Source: CAZCVI01 sp964502145 (GTDB lineage Bacteria > Acidobacteriota > Aminicenantia > UBA2199). From it: a DNA stretch of 64,000 bases. The notes below the pieces were generated by a model. The model searched no databases and had not been told where the DNA came from. It saw nothing but the letters and a program-made list of their open reading frames with translations. Shown here in pieces: positions 8,613 through 17,608 of this stretch; within the stretch, counting starts at the first letter, position 1; every line of letters starts with the position of its first letter. The position numbers were made by a program, and so were the translations under genes. Location of the stretch: positions 19,510 to 83,509 of the forward strand of contig CAZCVI010000025.1 of assembly GCA_964502145.1 (NCBI GenBank), in the 5' to 3' direction.

Positions 8613-8651
8613 ATCATTTCAATAAATTCAAACAAAAACGGAGAATTAAAC

Positions 8652-9182
8652 ATGAAAAGAATGACTTTTTTAAGCATGGTAGTGGTTGCTCTCTTGATCG
8701 TCTCAGTATTGCCAGTGGCAGCACAACGGGGTGACGATACCAACCGAGTAAGCAAAAACGGTAAGGTTGAAGGTGTTATTGCCGATGTGAGTGTAACCGT
8801 GGAATACGGGCGTCCAATGGTTAAGGGACGTGAAATCTGGGGTGGCTTAGTACCTTTTGACGCTGTCTGGCGCACGGGCGCTGATGAAGCTACAAAAATT
8901 ACGTTCAGCAAGGATGTTAACGTGGAAGGTAGTAAATTGGTAGCCGGAACTTACAGCCTGTTTACTATTCCTGGAAAAACGGAGTGGGTGGTTGTGTTTA
9001 ATAAAGTGGCTGCCCAGTGGGGCCATTACAAATATGATAAGGAACAGGATGCGCTACGTGTCACGGTCAAACCTGAAACGACAGAGATGATAGAACAACT
9101 GACGTTTAAAATCGAAGGCAATAAAATAATCATGAGCTGGGAAAAATTAAGCATCGGATTCACCATTAGCGTTGCTAATTAA
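8652..9182 (+). CDS. DUF2911 family exported protein
   Basis: A 176-aa protein with a clear Sec signal peptide (hydrophobic to about residue 22, cleavage after LPVAAQ). The body matches the DUF2911 pattern: VTVEYGRPMVKGREIWGG, then VPFDAVWRTGADEATKI and FSKDVNVEGSKLVAGTYSLF, ending in a beta-rich segment. The family is widespread in Acidobacteriota and Bacteroidota and its function is unknown; it is predicted to be a periplasmic beta-sandwich. It has its own promoter and ends at a 12-bp hairpin shared with the convergent ABC permease gene. Family assignment is strong; no role can be given. Confidence 0.88.
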   Translation: MKRMTFLSMVVVALLIVSVLPVAAQRGDDTNRVSKNGKVEGVIADVSVTVEYGRPMVKGREIWGGLVPFDAVWRTGADEATKITFSKDVNVEGSKLVAGTYSLFTIPGKTEWVVVFNKVAAQWGHYKYDKEQDALRVTVKPETTEMIEQLTFKIEGNKIIMSWEKLSIGFTISVAN

Positions 9183-9196
9183 TACCTGTACGCCCT

Positions 9197-9232
9197 ACAT
9201 TCCCCGCGCCACGAGTACGACGCGGGGAATGT
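9197..9232. terminator. bidirectional hairpin between convergent genes
   Basis: A perfect 12-bp GC-rich stem (9197-9208 with 9221-9232) and 12-nt loop between the DUF2911 gene (+) and the ABC permease gene (-). There is no U-run on either side, so termination strength is uncertain. Confidence 0.65.
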
Positions 9233-9253
9233 ATTCCAGTTTGGGGTTATGTA

Positions 9254-9970
9254 TTAGAAGGAATAGCGGTACTTCTCATAAAAAATCAAAAATATCACTG
9301 CCTGAAGCAGTAACACGGGCAAGGCAATATAAAGGTAGGGTTTGAGAGATTGCTTGTACGATTTGAAATCCAGTTTCTTCAGGGCGAGGAAAAAGGAAAT
9401 TCCCAGGGGAATGCCCAGTAACAACATGGAGATATAAATAGGAGAGAAGCTGTATAAAAAGGTGAACCCTTTCCTTCCAAACACAAAAATAGCAAGCTCC
9501 AAGGTCTGATTAAAAAGACTATAAAAGAACCCGAGCAGAAACAGACCGATTATGCCGAAATAATAGGAATCGACTGCAAGACTAAGAAACGCGGCCCCGA
9601 TTTGCAAGCCCACCAAGGGCAGGCCCACGCCAATAAAGGACATGTTTAAAAAGATCATACCAATGGCCAGAATAATCAGCAAGAGGATAAATCGTGGCGC
9701 TATTTTATAAAGGAATAACTTGCAATGCGAAATAGGCAGGGATAGAACATACTCGAAACCTTTATCGCGTTTCTCGGCACGAAACAAGGTTAAACCGGAA
9801 TAACCACTAAAAGCAAATACGGTCAACAGGGCGACAGATATAATCAACTCCTCGGTGGGGGCTTCCAAGCCGAACAACAATGAGACCAGCATCACCACGG
9901 GAATTGATAATAGTAACAACGAACTCTCCAATAATACCCGCATTGTATCTTTAAATTCTTTTTTGAACAT
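9254..9970 (-). CDS. ABC transporter permease, second of two paralogues
   Basis: A 238-aa integral membrane protein with about six hydrophobic segments. The ATG at 9970 is chosen because GGAGG precedes it and the resulting start MFKKEFKDTMRVLLE aligns with MFKKELIDSVRTLAQ of the permease at 11446-12180; the two are clearly paralogous, sharing the FRAEKRDKGFEYVLSLPIS / FGMEKKDKAMEYLLSLPVP region. They resemble ABC-2 type permeases of YtrC/D-like exporters. It is the last gene of the GntR-ATPase-permease-ankyrin-permease operon, separated from the ankyrin gene by a hairpin-forming spacer. The substrate is unknown; with a GntR/YtrA-type regulator, a role in envelope stress or peptide export is plausible. 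Confidence 0.78.
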   Translation of the reverse strand: MFKKEFKDTMRVLLESSLLLLSIPVVMLVSLLFGLEAPTEELIISVALLTVFAFSGYSGLTLFRAEKRDKGFEYVLSLPISHCKLFLYKIAPRFILLLIILAIGMIFLNMSFIGVGLPLVGLQIGAAFLSLAVDSYYFGIIGLFLLGFFYSLFNQTLELAIFVFGRKGFTFLYSFSPIYISMLLLGIPLGISFFLALKKLDFKSYKQSLKPYLYIALPVLLLQAVIFLIFYEKYRYSF

Positions 9971-9997
9971 CAGTTCCTCCATTCATTCTTTCTTTTA

Positions 9998-10061
9998 CCT
10001 TCCGGGCACCAGGACACAAAGAGACTGTATATATACTCTTTGTGCCCGTGATTGTGGAAGG
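9998..10061. repeat. imperfect intergenic hairpin
   Basis: CCTTCC at 9998 pairs with GGAAGG ending at 10061, and CACAAAGAG pairs with CTCTTTGTG around an AT loop, giving a long interrupted stem between the ankyrin gene and the last permease gene. It may set the ratio of the two products. Its sequence differs from the 9-nt repeat palindromes elsewhere. Confidence 0.6.
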
Positions 10062-10108
10062 CATGTCTGTTTTTTCAAGATTTTTACATTTGTGTTGTGC
10101 AATCATTA

Positions 10109-11410
10109 TTATTGGGCTCCGTTGTTTTTGAGAAACAGGGCCATCTCTTGATAATCGTGTTGTTGGGCCAGAGTCAGCGCGGTGATATTATCATGGATTC
10201 GTTTCACCCTGCCGTTTTGCGGGACCAGCAGTTTTCCGATCACGCCATGCAACAGGGAAATCTGCTTGAACTCCATTTTGGCATTGATCTCTACTCCTGC
10301 TCGGAGCAATATTCCCGCGATATCGAGGCGATTGTGTTCAGCCGCATAATGCAGAGCGGTTTTCCCACTTTCATCGCGGCTGCCAATCAATTGTCCACAT
10401 GTTTTGAGCAAGTTGGTCACAGTGGCCACGTCGCCCTCTGCTGCTGCCCGATGCAATGCTAGGAGTTGCCGTTTTACGCCACTTGAGCCACGCCGGATGG
10501 CAATCAATAACGGCGTTTCTCCCATACTGTCGCGGTTGTTTACATCCGCGCCATGTTCCAACAGGATACGGGTGATCTTGGCAAAGTTTTTATACGCCGC
10601 ACCATGCAGGGGAGTCGTCCCATCTTGGGCCGCCGCATTGACCAATGCCCCTTTCTGCAACAACACCAGTAACAAATCGGGATGCTCAATATCCCATTGA
10701 TCCAGCATATGCAGTGCTGTCTCACCAGTATTGTCCATCTGGTTGACATCCGCACCATGCGCCAGTAATAGTTTTGCAATCTCCTCGCGTTCATAGGATA
10801 CTGCAAGCTGCAATGCGGTCTTGCCACCTTGCATGACGCCATTAACTTCCACACCTTGGGCGATTAGTAATTTTACAATTTCGAATCTTCCCAGAATAAT
10901 GGAATGGAACAATGGATTATAGAGATTTTTTGTCTCACTTTTCACCACCGCGCCTTTACTGATAAGGAATGTGATTACTTCCATATGCCCCTTCATCACG
11001 GCATAAGTAAGTGGAGTATAAAATGAATCACGCCTGGAAGAAGTGGCATTCACATCCGCGCCTTTTTCAACCAAATAGCGCACCAAATCCAAATTCCCTT
11101 TGGCTGCAGCCAATTGGAGTGCTGTGGGGCCTACATTATTATAATAGCTCCGCACATCTACAGGCACACCCCGGCCCAGCAACATGACTACCAGCTCTTT
11201 TTGTCCACCAGCGGCGGCACGGTGTAGCAACATGTAGCCATTGGCGTCCTTGGCCTGTATCAACGATGGGTTCTTCTGCAATGCTAAAAGAACCGCAGCC
11301 TTATCGCCAGCTTCTGCGGCGTCAAACACGGTCTTGCGGCTGCAACCGGTCAACATAAGGGAGATTAATATTAAAACAATTAGTATTATTTTTTTGAACA
11401 TTTTTGTCAT
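10109..11410 (-). CDS. ankyrin-repeat lipoprotein
   Basis: A 433-aa protein. The ATG at 11410 is chosen for its GAGG ribosome-binding site and because it yields a lipoprotein signal, ISLMLTGC with Cys23, whereas the longer frame would run back into the permease gene. The rest is about eleven ankyrin repeats, for example NGYMLLHRAAAGGQKELV, TALQLAAAKGNLDLVRYL, GETALHMLDQ and KTALHYAAEHNRLDIAG. Ankyrin arrays bind proteins; anchored by lipid to a membrane, this one would sit in the periplasm or at the surface. It lies between two paralogous ABC permease genes, so it is probably an accessory or sensor of that transporter, which is unusual. Confidence in fold is high, in role low. Confidence 0.88.
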   Translation of the reverse strand: MTKMFKKIILIVLILISLMLTGCSRKTVFDAAEAGDKAAVLLALQKNPSLIQAKDANGYMLLHRAAAGGQKELVVMLLGRGVPVDVRSYYNNVGPTALQLAAAKGNLDLVRYLVEKGADVNATSSRRDSFYTPLTYAVMKGHMEVITFLISKGAVVKSETKNLYNPLFHSIILGRFEIVKLLIAQGVEVNGVMQGGKTALQLAVSYEREEIAKLLLAHGADVNQMDNTGETALHMLDQWDIEHPDLLLVLLQKGALVNAAAQDGTTPLHGAAYKNFAKITRILLEHGADVNNRDSMGETPLLIAIRRGSSGVKRQLLALHRAAAEGDVATVTNLLKTCGQLIGSRDESGKTALHYAAEHNRLDIAGILLRAGVEINAKMEFKQISLLHGVIGKLLVPQNGRVKRIHDNITALTLAQQHDYQEMALFLKNNGAQ

Positions 11411-11445
11411 AGTTAGCCTCGTATTGTGTTTATTATCCTTGGAGT

Positions 11446-12180
11446 TTATTCGACCACATTTATCCATACCAGATAGTTTTTTAAAAACAACAGGATAAAG
11501 AGAATCAACGCTACCAGTGCAGGCAGGGCAATTTTTTGGTATGGTTTTCCCTGCCATTTCAGAGGTTTTAAATCCAAACGTTTCATAGCCAGAACAAAGG
11601 CAGTCACAAACGGGACCAACAGTAGCAAGGCGGGAAGAAGCTGGGACACGAGAACGAGGGGAACCTCGCTACGGAACACGTGGTGGGTCATGGTGAGATA
11701 ACTGGCGATGAGGGAAGAATAATACAGGATGACATTCAACAGCAACACGCCGACCATGGCATTAATGGCTGATTCGACGGCTAAACTCAAGGATACAGCC
11801 AATAAAAAAACAATCAGAAGACTGATGCTGTCAACGACAATGGATTGCAACACGCCCAAAACCCCACCGGTCACAATCAGGATAAGTAGCAGGATCAACC
11901 GGGGCAAAATTTTAGCGATCATGATCTTCCAGATAGGTACGGGCAGGGAAAGAAGGTATTCCATGGCCTTGTCTTTTTTTTCCATGCCGAAGATAGACAC
12001 GCCCGCATACGCGGCAAAAATAATAATGATGGCCAGGAACAGGGGTTGAAACATTCCCGCCACCTCCCACTGGGCATGCAATACATGCCAATCCAATACC
12101 ATGGCAATGGGAATCAATAAAAGGACTATCAGGGATTGGGCAAGGGTTCTTACACTATCGATCAATTCTTTTTTAAACAC
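11446..12180 (-). CDS. ABC transporter permease, first of two paralogues
   Basis: A 244-aa membrane protein with about six transmembrane helices, starting at a GTG (12180) with GGAGG six nt upstream. The start MFKKELIDSVRTL and the conserved EKKDKAMEYLLSLPVPIWK segment are shared with the permease at 9254. It follows the ATPase gene by 24 nt and precedes the ankyrin lipoprotein gene by 35 nt. Together with its paralogue it probably forms a heterodimeric ABC-2 type membrane domain energised by the ATPase at 12205-13044. No substrate can be inferred. Confidence 0.78.
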   Translation of the reverse strand: MFKKELIDSVRTLAQSLIVLLLIPIAMVLDWHVLHAQWEVAGMFQPLFLAIIIIFAAYAGVSIFGMEKKDKAMEYLLSLPVPIWKIMIAKILPRLILLLILIVTGGVLGVLQSIVVDSISLLIVFLLAVSLSLAVESAINAMVGVLLLNVILYYSSLIASYLTMTHHVFRSEVPLVLVSQLLPALLLLVPFVTAFVLAMKRLDLKPLKWQGKPYQKIALPALVALILFILLFLKNYLVWINVVE

Positions 12181-12204
12181 GGTGGCCTCCGAAGCGCTGT
12201 AAAC

Positions 12205-13044
12205 TTAAAGCGCATACTCGCCGCCGATGAAGGCGCTGACGATAGCGGTCAAATCCAAATCCTTTACCACCCCGTCTATTTCGGCGTGGTTCTTTTCAAG
12301 GAAAGGATAGATATAATACTCGGCGTGATCTGAATAATCGACCTGGAAGAGCACGGGTAAGTTCTTGGGCGGGGTGGTTGCAAGCACCTTTTTAACCCTG
12401 GACTTCAATGAGTCAATCATTTCATCCACGGCGACCTCACCATCTCTTAACAGGATGATGCGGTCCACGATGTTTTCGATATCGGTGAAATTAAGATTGA
12501 CGAATACCACGGTCACCTTCTTTTCACTCATCAGCTTGAGTAGTTCCTTGAGAAAAACGCCGCGCAAATAGACATCTATGGAATGAAGGATTTCGTCAAT
12601 CAGTAATAGTTTTGGTTCTGTGGCCAGGATCAGGTTCAAATGAAATAGAGCGCGTTGTCCCACGGAGAGTTCTTTTATTTTCCGTTGCCGGTCGATCTTG
12701 GTTCGTTTCAAGAGGGAATCGTCAAAGGTGGTGATTTTGTAAACGGACATATGTAAATCAATGGCCTGGGCCACGGTGAGACTCTCGTATAAACTGATGG
12801 AATCGGAAATAAACCCGGTATAACGCCGGTGATCTTTGCCCAGCACGTCATGATAGGTAATCGTGCCGCTGGACGGTTTCAACACGCCGGCCATTAACCG
12901 TAACAACGTGCTTTTTCCCACGCCATTGATACCGGTGATCAAGGTCACTTCACCTTCCATGATATCCAGGCAAAAATTGTCGAATATTTTGACTTTCCCA
13001 TAATTAAAGTTTAAATTTCTGATTCTGATCATTGCTTTTTCCAT
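12205..13044 (-). CDS. ABC transporter ATP-binding protein
   Basis: A 279-aa ATPase with Walker A ITGINGVGKSTLLRL (about residues 37-51), a signature motif reduced to KELSVGQRALFHLNL in place of LSGGQ, and Walker B PKLLLIDEILHSID. The ABC signature is weak (SVGQR) as in YtrB-type exporter ATPases. An AGGAGG site precedes the ATG at 13044. It is second in the operon after the GntR regulator and would energise the two paralogous permeases. The C-terminal 70 residues are extra and carry no motif I recognise. Confidence 0.88.
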   Translation of the reverse strand: MEKAMIRIRNLNFNYGKVKIFDNFCLDIMEGEVTLITGINGVGKSTLLRLMAGVLKPSSGTITYHDVLGKDHRRYTGFISDSISLYESLTVAQAIDLHMSVYKITTFDDSLLKRTKIDRQRKIKELSVGQRALFHLNLILATEPKLLLIDEILHSIDVYLRGVFLKELLKLMSEKKVTVVFVNLNFTDIENIVDRIILLRDGEVAVDEMIDSLKSRVKKVLATTPPKNLPVLFQVDYSDHAEYYIYPFLEKNHAEIDGVVKDLDLTAIVSAFIGGEYAL

Positions 13045-13059
13045 ATTATTACCTCCTTT

Positions 13060-13491
13060 TTAATTTGCCACGGGTACTGTGATTGTCCCGGTGGGTTGTT
13101 CGCGGTTAAAGTATTTACGCATGATATCCAAGATATCGTCAAAGGAATACCCGAGTTCAATCACTTTGGCAATATAATCCAGGCTCTCTTTTTCAAAATA
13201 CTCGAAACGTTCTTTTTTCATTTTGACCCGGTCATTTTTGACAAAATATCCCGCACCGGGCCGGGAATAGATATACCCTTCCACTTCCAACTGGTTGTAT
13301 ATCTTGATGATTGTATTGGGATTGATTTGTAATTTTAAAGCCAATTCCCGCAAAGACATCAATTTCTCACCATCTTTTAAACGCCCGGCCAATATGGCCA
13401 ACTTGATGGCCCGTTTTACCTGCTCATAAACGGGCAAAGCCGATTTGACATCCACATCAATATCAAAAAACTCTTTGTTGTCTTTTCCCAT
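13060..13491 (-). CDS. GntR family (YtrA-type) transcriptional regulator
   Basis: A 143-aa regulator: an N-terminal winged helix-turn-helix (residues about 15-80, LPVYEQVKRAIKLAILAGRL, then LRELALKLQINPNTIIKIYN and the GAGYFVK wing) followed by a short helical tail instead of a ligand domain. This layout is the YtrA subfamily, which usually represses the ABC transporter operon it heads, as here: the ATPase gene starts 15 nt downstream. It has a strong promoter (13601-13629) where it probably autoregulates. Confidence 0.9.
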   Translation of the reverse strand: MGKDNKEFFDIDVDVKSALPVYEQVKRAIKLAILAGRLKDGEKLMSLRELALKLQINPNTIIKIYNQLEVEGYIYSRPGAGYFVKNDRVKMKKERFEYFEKESLDYIAKVIELGYSFDDILDIMRKYFNREQPTGTITVPVAN

Positions 13492-13600
13492 GATCCGCCT
13501 CCTCCCCCTTAATTGTTTGACCCGCTAAATTCTTTCTTCTTTTTCTTCTTCATTACTTTCTCCTTCACTCGTTTTACAGTCAACCATCAACTGCACTACT

Positions 13601-13629
13601 ATAATATATCAGTTAATCAGTTCTGTCAA
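13601..13629 (-). promoter_or_regulatory. promoter of the GntR/ABC operon
   Basis: TTGACA (13624-13629) and TATTAT (13601-13606) on the minus strand with a 17-nt spacer. The spacer contains the short inverted sequence CTGATTAACTGAT, a possible operator for the YtrA-type regulator. Confidence 0.65.
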
Positions 13630-13700
13630 GCGAATAATCAATAATTTTTTATTTTTTTTAATTTTTTTTGTTTAGGGGGATAAAATTTTGTGTTTTCCTA

Positions 13701-13729
13701 TTGACTTCATCTCAAACCTAGATTATAAA
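13701..13729 (+). promoter_or_regulatory. promoter of the 13764 gene
   Basis: TTGACT (13701-13706), 17-nt spacer, TATAAA (13724-13729), 35 nt before the ATG at 13764. It is divergent from the GntR operon promoter. Confidence 0.65.
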
Positions 13730-13763
13730 TTTTCTTCAAAGGTAAAGATGAAGAGAAATACAG

Positions 13764-15137
13764 ATGAATGAAACCGTAATTTTTATTAAGTGTCGATTGA
13801 ATTATTCATTGGTTGAGCCGGGTTCCGCGGAATCAAGCGGGGGCAAGGCGGTTGCCGTCATAGAAAAAGAGTATCTCTCCATATTGGCTGAATCCGGGCA
13901 GGATCTGGTGTTTGCCTTGCGAGATACGGAGAGAATAATCGCGAGTGATTACAAGATATCGATCACGTTGCTTTCCGGGGAGAAAATACGCCTGGATCGA
14001 TTGGGCTATCGCTATGAAGATTTCGTTAGAATCTTGTTCCAATGCCGCAACGAGATAATTTTACAGGATATGTTGGCCCAAGAAGTCATCCGCAAAAAAG
14101 ATGTGACTGCTGATGTGGAATATCTTCCTGATGCAAAAGGGTTACCGATTAACGGTAAATGCCGGGTCAGGTTATATGAAACGTCTTTGGTCATCTTACC
14201 GGAACAAGGTGAGGTAGTCAGGATTCCTTTTGGTTTAATTGAGAATGTCTCGTGCTTGGATTACCGGTTGGAAGTTTTGACGGAAACTGGAGAGCACGTT
14301 TTCCTTTCCAAGTTAGGCACGGAACTGGACCCGTTAAAAAAGAGTTTAACAGATGCGTTGAATAATCTGGGGGTCAGAACGCACACTTTTCTCAAGGAAC
14401 TGTTGCCCGGGGTGGATGGGGTGTTTATCCGCCAATTATCCGCTCTGATGAAAGATGGTCGGGCTGTTGCCAAGTCTAAAGTGGCTGATATTTCGCCATC
14501 CATGTGGCTGGAAATGGAAAAGGTATTAAAAACGACTGCCATTGGTCCCCGCTACGAGTATCTAACAACACTGGGGAACGCGGAAAATAGTTTCATGGGT
14601 TTCAAAAGGGGATTGCTGGGCGATTTAACCGGTGATACAGTATGGTTCCTGGTACCCTTTTATAGTAATGTGCCAGGGAAACCGGGCAATGCGGTGGTCA
14701 TGGAAATGGCACGGTTACCGCAACGGGAAACAGAGGAAAGCGCGGGTGTAGACGAGGAAGAAGGTGGGGAAGAAGGAAGTGGTCATGCGACCTATGTCTT
14801 TCGATTCTTGGACCGGGATGTATACCGTATGATCACGAATATGGATGAATTGGAGCAACAGATGAAAGATTTTGTGAATCGCTTCAATCGGAACATGTTA
14901 ACCATCAATTTCCGTCGTTTGCCTGTTTATTTACCTGAAAAGAGATTTGATGAGCCTGACTATATAAAATACAAGTTTTCTTTAAAGCGGTTACCCGCCT
15001 TGCGCATGTTGCGTGCCGCATTTATTGGCAGGGTGATGCACCGTTCTGTGGAGCAATGGCAGGCCGATGTGTTAAACGTGTTGCAATTCAATGTGGATTG
15101 CCGGGATAACGATAAAAAATGGGAGAAAGGAGGTTAG
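13764..15137 (+). CDS. hypothetical protein with PH-like modules
   Basis: A 457-aa soluble protein without signal peptide or membrane segment. I do not recognise a named family. Residues about 10-100 and 110-195 look like two copies of a PH-like beta fold: each has a strand pattern of the type RVRLYETSLVILPE followed by VVRIPFGLIENVSCLDYRL. The C-terminal third is mixed alpha/beta, with an acidic low-complexity insert near residue 330 (EEEGGEEGSG). It is followed after 3 nt by a zinc-ribbon gene with a good ribosome-binding site, so the two are an operon, and a second zinc-ribbon protein comes next. A scaffold or membrane-associated role is possible but unproven. Confidence 0.75.
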   Translation: MNETVIFIKCRLNYSLVEPGSAESSGGKAVAVIEKEYLSILAESGQDLVFALRDTERIIASDYKISITLLSGEKIRLDRLGYRYEDFVRILFQCRNEIILQDMLAQEVIRKKDVTADVEYLPDAKGLPINGKCRVRLYETSLVILPEQGEVVRIPFGLIENVSCLDYRLEVLTETGEHVFLSKLGTELDPLKKSLTDALNNLGVRTHTFLKELLPGVDGVFIRQLSALMKDGRAVAKSKVADISPSMWLEMEKVLKTTAIGPRYEYLTTLGNAENSFMGFKRGLLGDLTGDTVWFLVPFYSNVPGKPGNAVVMEMARLPQRETEESAGVDEEEGGEEGSGHATYVFRFLDRDVYRMITNMDELEQQMKDFVNRFNRNMLTINFRRLPVYLPEKRFDEPDYIKYKFSLKRLPALRMLRAAFIGRVMHRSVEQWQADVLNVLQFNVDCRDNDKKWEKGG

Positions 15138-15140
15138 ATC

Positions 15141-15473
15141 ATGTCAGGTTACAAGCATCCGTGTCAATATTGCGCTGTATTGGTGCCGCCAGACGCCAAT
15201 GTCTGTCCTTTTTGTGGGAAAGTTAATCCTGGCGGACTTCGTTGCCCGCGCTGTAAGAGTCCTATAGAGAGGGGCTGGAAAGCATGCAGTTCATGTGGTA
15301 TTAAACTGGAAGTAATATGTCCGGCCTGTGCGAAGACCACGTTTTTAGGCGATTACTGCCAACATTGCGAGGCCACGCTCACCATTACTTGTCCCAACAA
15401 GAAATGCAAGGCAGTGCAGTCAGTTATCCATGAGAACTGCAGCAAATGCGGCAAGCCCATGCGGGATAAATAA
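15141..15473 (+). CDS. multi-zinc-ribbon protein
   Basis: A 110-aa protein made of four CxxC pairs of pairs: CQYC/CPFC, CPRC/CSSC, CPAC/CQHC and CPNKKC/CSKC, that is, tandem double-zinc-ribbon (DZANK-like) modules with almost no other domain. AAGGAGG precedes the ATG and the gap to the upstream gene is 3 nt, so the products are likely made together. Such proteins are thought to be adaptors; no enzymatic role is visible. Confidence 0.82.
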   Translation: MSGYKHPCQYCAVLVPPDANVCPFCGKVNPGGLRCPRCKSPIERGWKACSSCGIKLEVICPACAKTTFLGDYCQHCEATLTITCPNKKCKAVQSVIHENCSKCGKPMRDK

Positions 15474-15551
15474 TAATCATGAAATCGATATACCATATAT
15501 ATATGTCTATATATGATATTCTATAATAAAATCATCTAAAGGAGAAAACAA

Positions 15552-16217
15552 ATGTCCTTAAAACCATTTACGGATAATTATGCAGATAACAGTACTGAAG
15601 CTGGGTTCCAGTTTACCTTTTTTTGTGATTTGTGCAATGAAGGCTATAAATCAGAGTTTACAGAATCCAAGAGTTACAAGAAGGGAAAGTTCTTGGGTGG
15701 ACTTGGACGGGCGTTATCTTTTGGTGCGTCTTTAATTGGCCAGGATAACATTGGTCATCAGTTTGAGAGAGGGTCAAATATTCTGTCCGAACGTTTTCAG
15801 GGGATGTCGCCGGAGTGGCACAAGGAACACGAGACGGTGTTTGAAACCTCGCAAAACGAAGCGAAGGGCCATTTTATTCGTTGCCCACGTTGCAAACGCT
15901 GGGTATGTGAAAACGATTGGAATGAACAAGAAGGCTTGTGTGTCGATGATGCACCACGCATGAATGTGGAAGTAGCTGCGGCCAAAGCGGAAAAAATGGT
16001 CCAGGATATCCGCCAAAAAGCCTCGCAAACAGAAGTCTTTCATGGTGAAATCGAAAGCAAACAAACTCTTTGTCCTAAATGTGGCAAACCAGCAGGAGAA
16101 GGAAAATTCTGCAACAACTGCGGGGGGTCGCTCGGAATGAATGAATGTTCCAAATGCGGTGCAAAGAATTCCGCTGAATCCCGTTTCTGCGGGGAATGCG
16201 GGAACAAGATGCGGTGA
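15552..16217 (+). CDS. zinc-ribbon protein, larger
   Basis: A 221-aa protein with an N-terminal zinc site (FFCDLCNEGYKSEF paired with RCPRCKRWVCEND around residue 115), a middle Gly-rich segment (GGLGRALSFGASLIG), a helical linker and two C-terminal zinc ribbons (CPKCGKPAGEGKFCNNCGG, then CSKCGAKN to RFCGECGN). GGAG precedes its ATG. It continues the same strand as the two genes before it but is separated by 78 nt of AT-rich DNA with a palindromic ATATAT segment (about 15490-15515) that could hold its own promoter. Function unknown; the family occurs as proteins of unknown role in many bacteria. Confidence 0.8.
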   Translation: MSLKPFTDNYADNSTEAGFQFTFFCDLCNEGYKSEFTESKSYKKGKFLGGLGRALSFGASLIGQDNIGHQFERGSNILSERFQGMSPEWHKEHETVFETSQNEAKGHFIRCPRCKRWVCENDWNEQEGLCVDDAPRMNVEVAAAKAEKMVQDIRQKASQTEVFHGEIESKQTLCPKCGKPAGEGKFCNNCGGSLGMNECSKCGAKNSAESRFCGECGNKMR

Positions 16218-16361
16218 AGAACATTTTGTCTATAAATTTAGATTAATTCAGAGGGCTCTATTGTATTTATCTGCTTTTTCGAGTAAAATACTTTTTTTTT
16301 ATTGATTATAATTTTTATTATAACGAATTATGCGTTAAAAACGTTGGCAGGAGATAGTGAT

Positions 16362-17579
16362 ATGAGTTTAGAATTTGGAAAAAAAGTGCATGAGCAAGCG
16401 GTAAAACTTTTAAATCAGGGTCAGGACCCCAATCTCATCGTTAAGGTGATCTGCGATCAAGACCCGGACGGGCACAATTACGGTATTGGTATTATTTTAA
16501 CTGGTGATGGCAAGCCGATGGCGACATCTGCCACACTGCTGGAGTATACCCGGAAAGAGCTGACGGTGTGCGAGGAAGGGACGTACATGAATTCCAACAA
16601 GATTCTGGAAGATGTAAAAAAAGCAGTGCTGAAATGGCAGCGCATTCCTGAACAATATGCGAGTCAGTTCAAGCTCGCATTACCTTCAGATGCGGGAACT
16701 GGTGCTATCAAAACGGCGGTGGAAATCGCATTAAAACTCAATAGTAATATCAAGAAGCTGGGCTTTCAAGAATTTGGTTGGCCCGCTTATAAAACGATTG
16801 CTGAGAGTTGCCGCATATCCACCGAGGAATTTCCCGAGGATGCCGTGATTTCGGATCAGGACACATTTACGATCTATCAAGCTGGCCCCATGAACACGAC
16901 GGGGCGCGTGGTGGAAAAAGAACGGATTATTGAGCGTGCGCAAACGGCTGCGAAGAATAATAAATATATTCTTTTGGATCGGGCTTATTCTGGTTTTGAA
17001 TTTGCTTCCCGGTTGGCTGATGGCGGGTATGATGAAGTGATGCAAAAGAGTTATCAATTACAAATCCAACCATTTATCGAGAATAAAGTTCCCTTTTTCC
17101 TGGCTATCAGTCCTACCAAAGCATTTGTGACCTTTTCATTACGACCCTGTGGATTGTTATTGGTTTTTTGTCCTGATGAAGCGACAGACAAGGCGATGTC
17201 AAAACTATTGTACGCCGCTGTACGAGCCCGCGGTTCCTCTTTTGAACATGCCATTACCCGTGCTTTTGCCAAAGCGTTAACCAAGGATCTGGCCCGTTTG
17301 GAAGGAGAGCACACTATGGCCTTGGAACGGGTAGCCCATGCGGAAGCATTGTGGCGCAAATTAGTACAGGGAACTCCGATGGAGTATCTTTATGCGGAGC
17401 AATACGCGGGCTTGTTCCGCAATCCCGAATGTCGCGAAGATGCGGCGGTTCATATTTATAACGAGCATCTTTATCCTGTTTTTGGGAAAGGTCGATGTCG
17501 CCAGAATGTAACGGGAATACCGGATAATGAAGAACTAGCTCGCCAACATGTACGGGTATTCGCGGAACAGTGCTATTAA
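16362..17579 (+). CDS. class I aspartate/aromatic aminotransferase-like PLP enzyme
   Basis: A 405-aa protein; the ATG at 16362 has GGCAGGAG upstream and is preferred over a start at 16302. The pattern is that of fold type I aminotransferases of the AspC/TyrB branch: DAGTGAIKTAVEIAL (cofactor phosphate region), FGWPAYKTIAES, YILLDRAYSGFEF where DRAY matches the Asp/Tyr that hold the PLP ring, and SPTKAFVTFSLRPCGLL where the Lys is the probable Schiff-base residue and the Arg follows at the usual distance. Sequence around these motifs is divergent, so the substrate is not certain. It is monocistronic and ends at a strong hairpin shared with the convergent adenylate kinase gene. Confidence 0.7.
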   Translation: MSLEFGKKVHEQAVKLLNQGQDPNLIVKVICDQDPDGHNYGIGIILTGDGKPMATSATLLEYTRKELTVCEEGTYMNSNKILEDVKKAVLKWQRIPEQYASQFKLALPSDAGTGAIKTAVEIALKLNSNIKKLGFQEFGWPAYKTIAESCRISTEEFPEDAVISDQDTFTIYQAGPMNTTGRVVEKERIIERAQTAAKNNKYILLDRAYSGFEFASRLADGGYDEVMQKSYQLQIQPFIENKVPFFLAISPTKAFVTFSLRPCGLLLVFCPDEATDKAMSKLLYAAVRARGSSFEHAITRAFAKALTKDLARLEGEHTMALERVAHAEALWRKLVQGTPMEYLYAEQYAGLFRNPECREDAAVHIYNEHLYPVFGKGRCRQNVTGIPDNEELARQHVRVFAEQCY

Positions 17580-17608
17580 ACTGTAAAAAATAATTTAGCA
17601 TCAATAAA

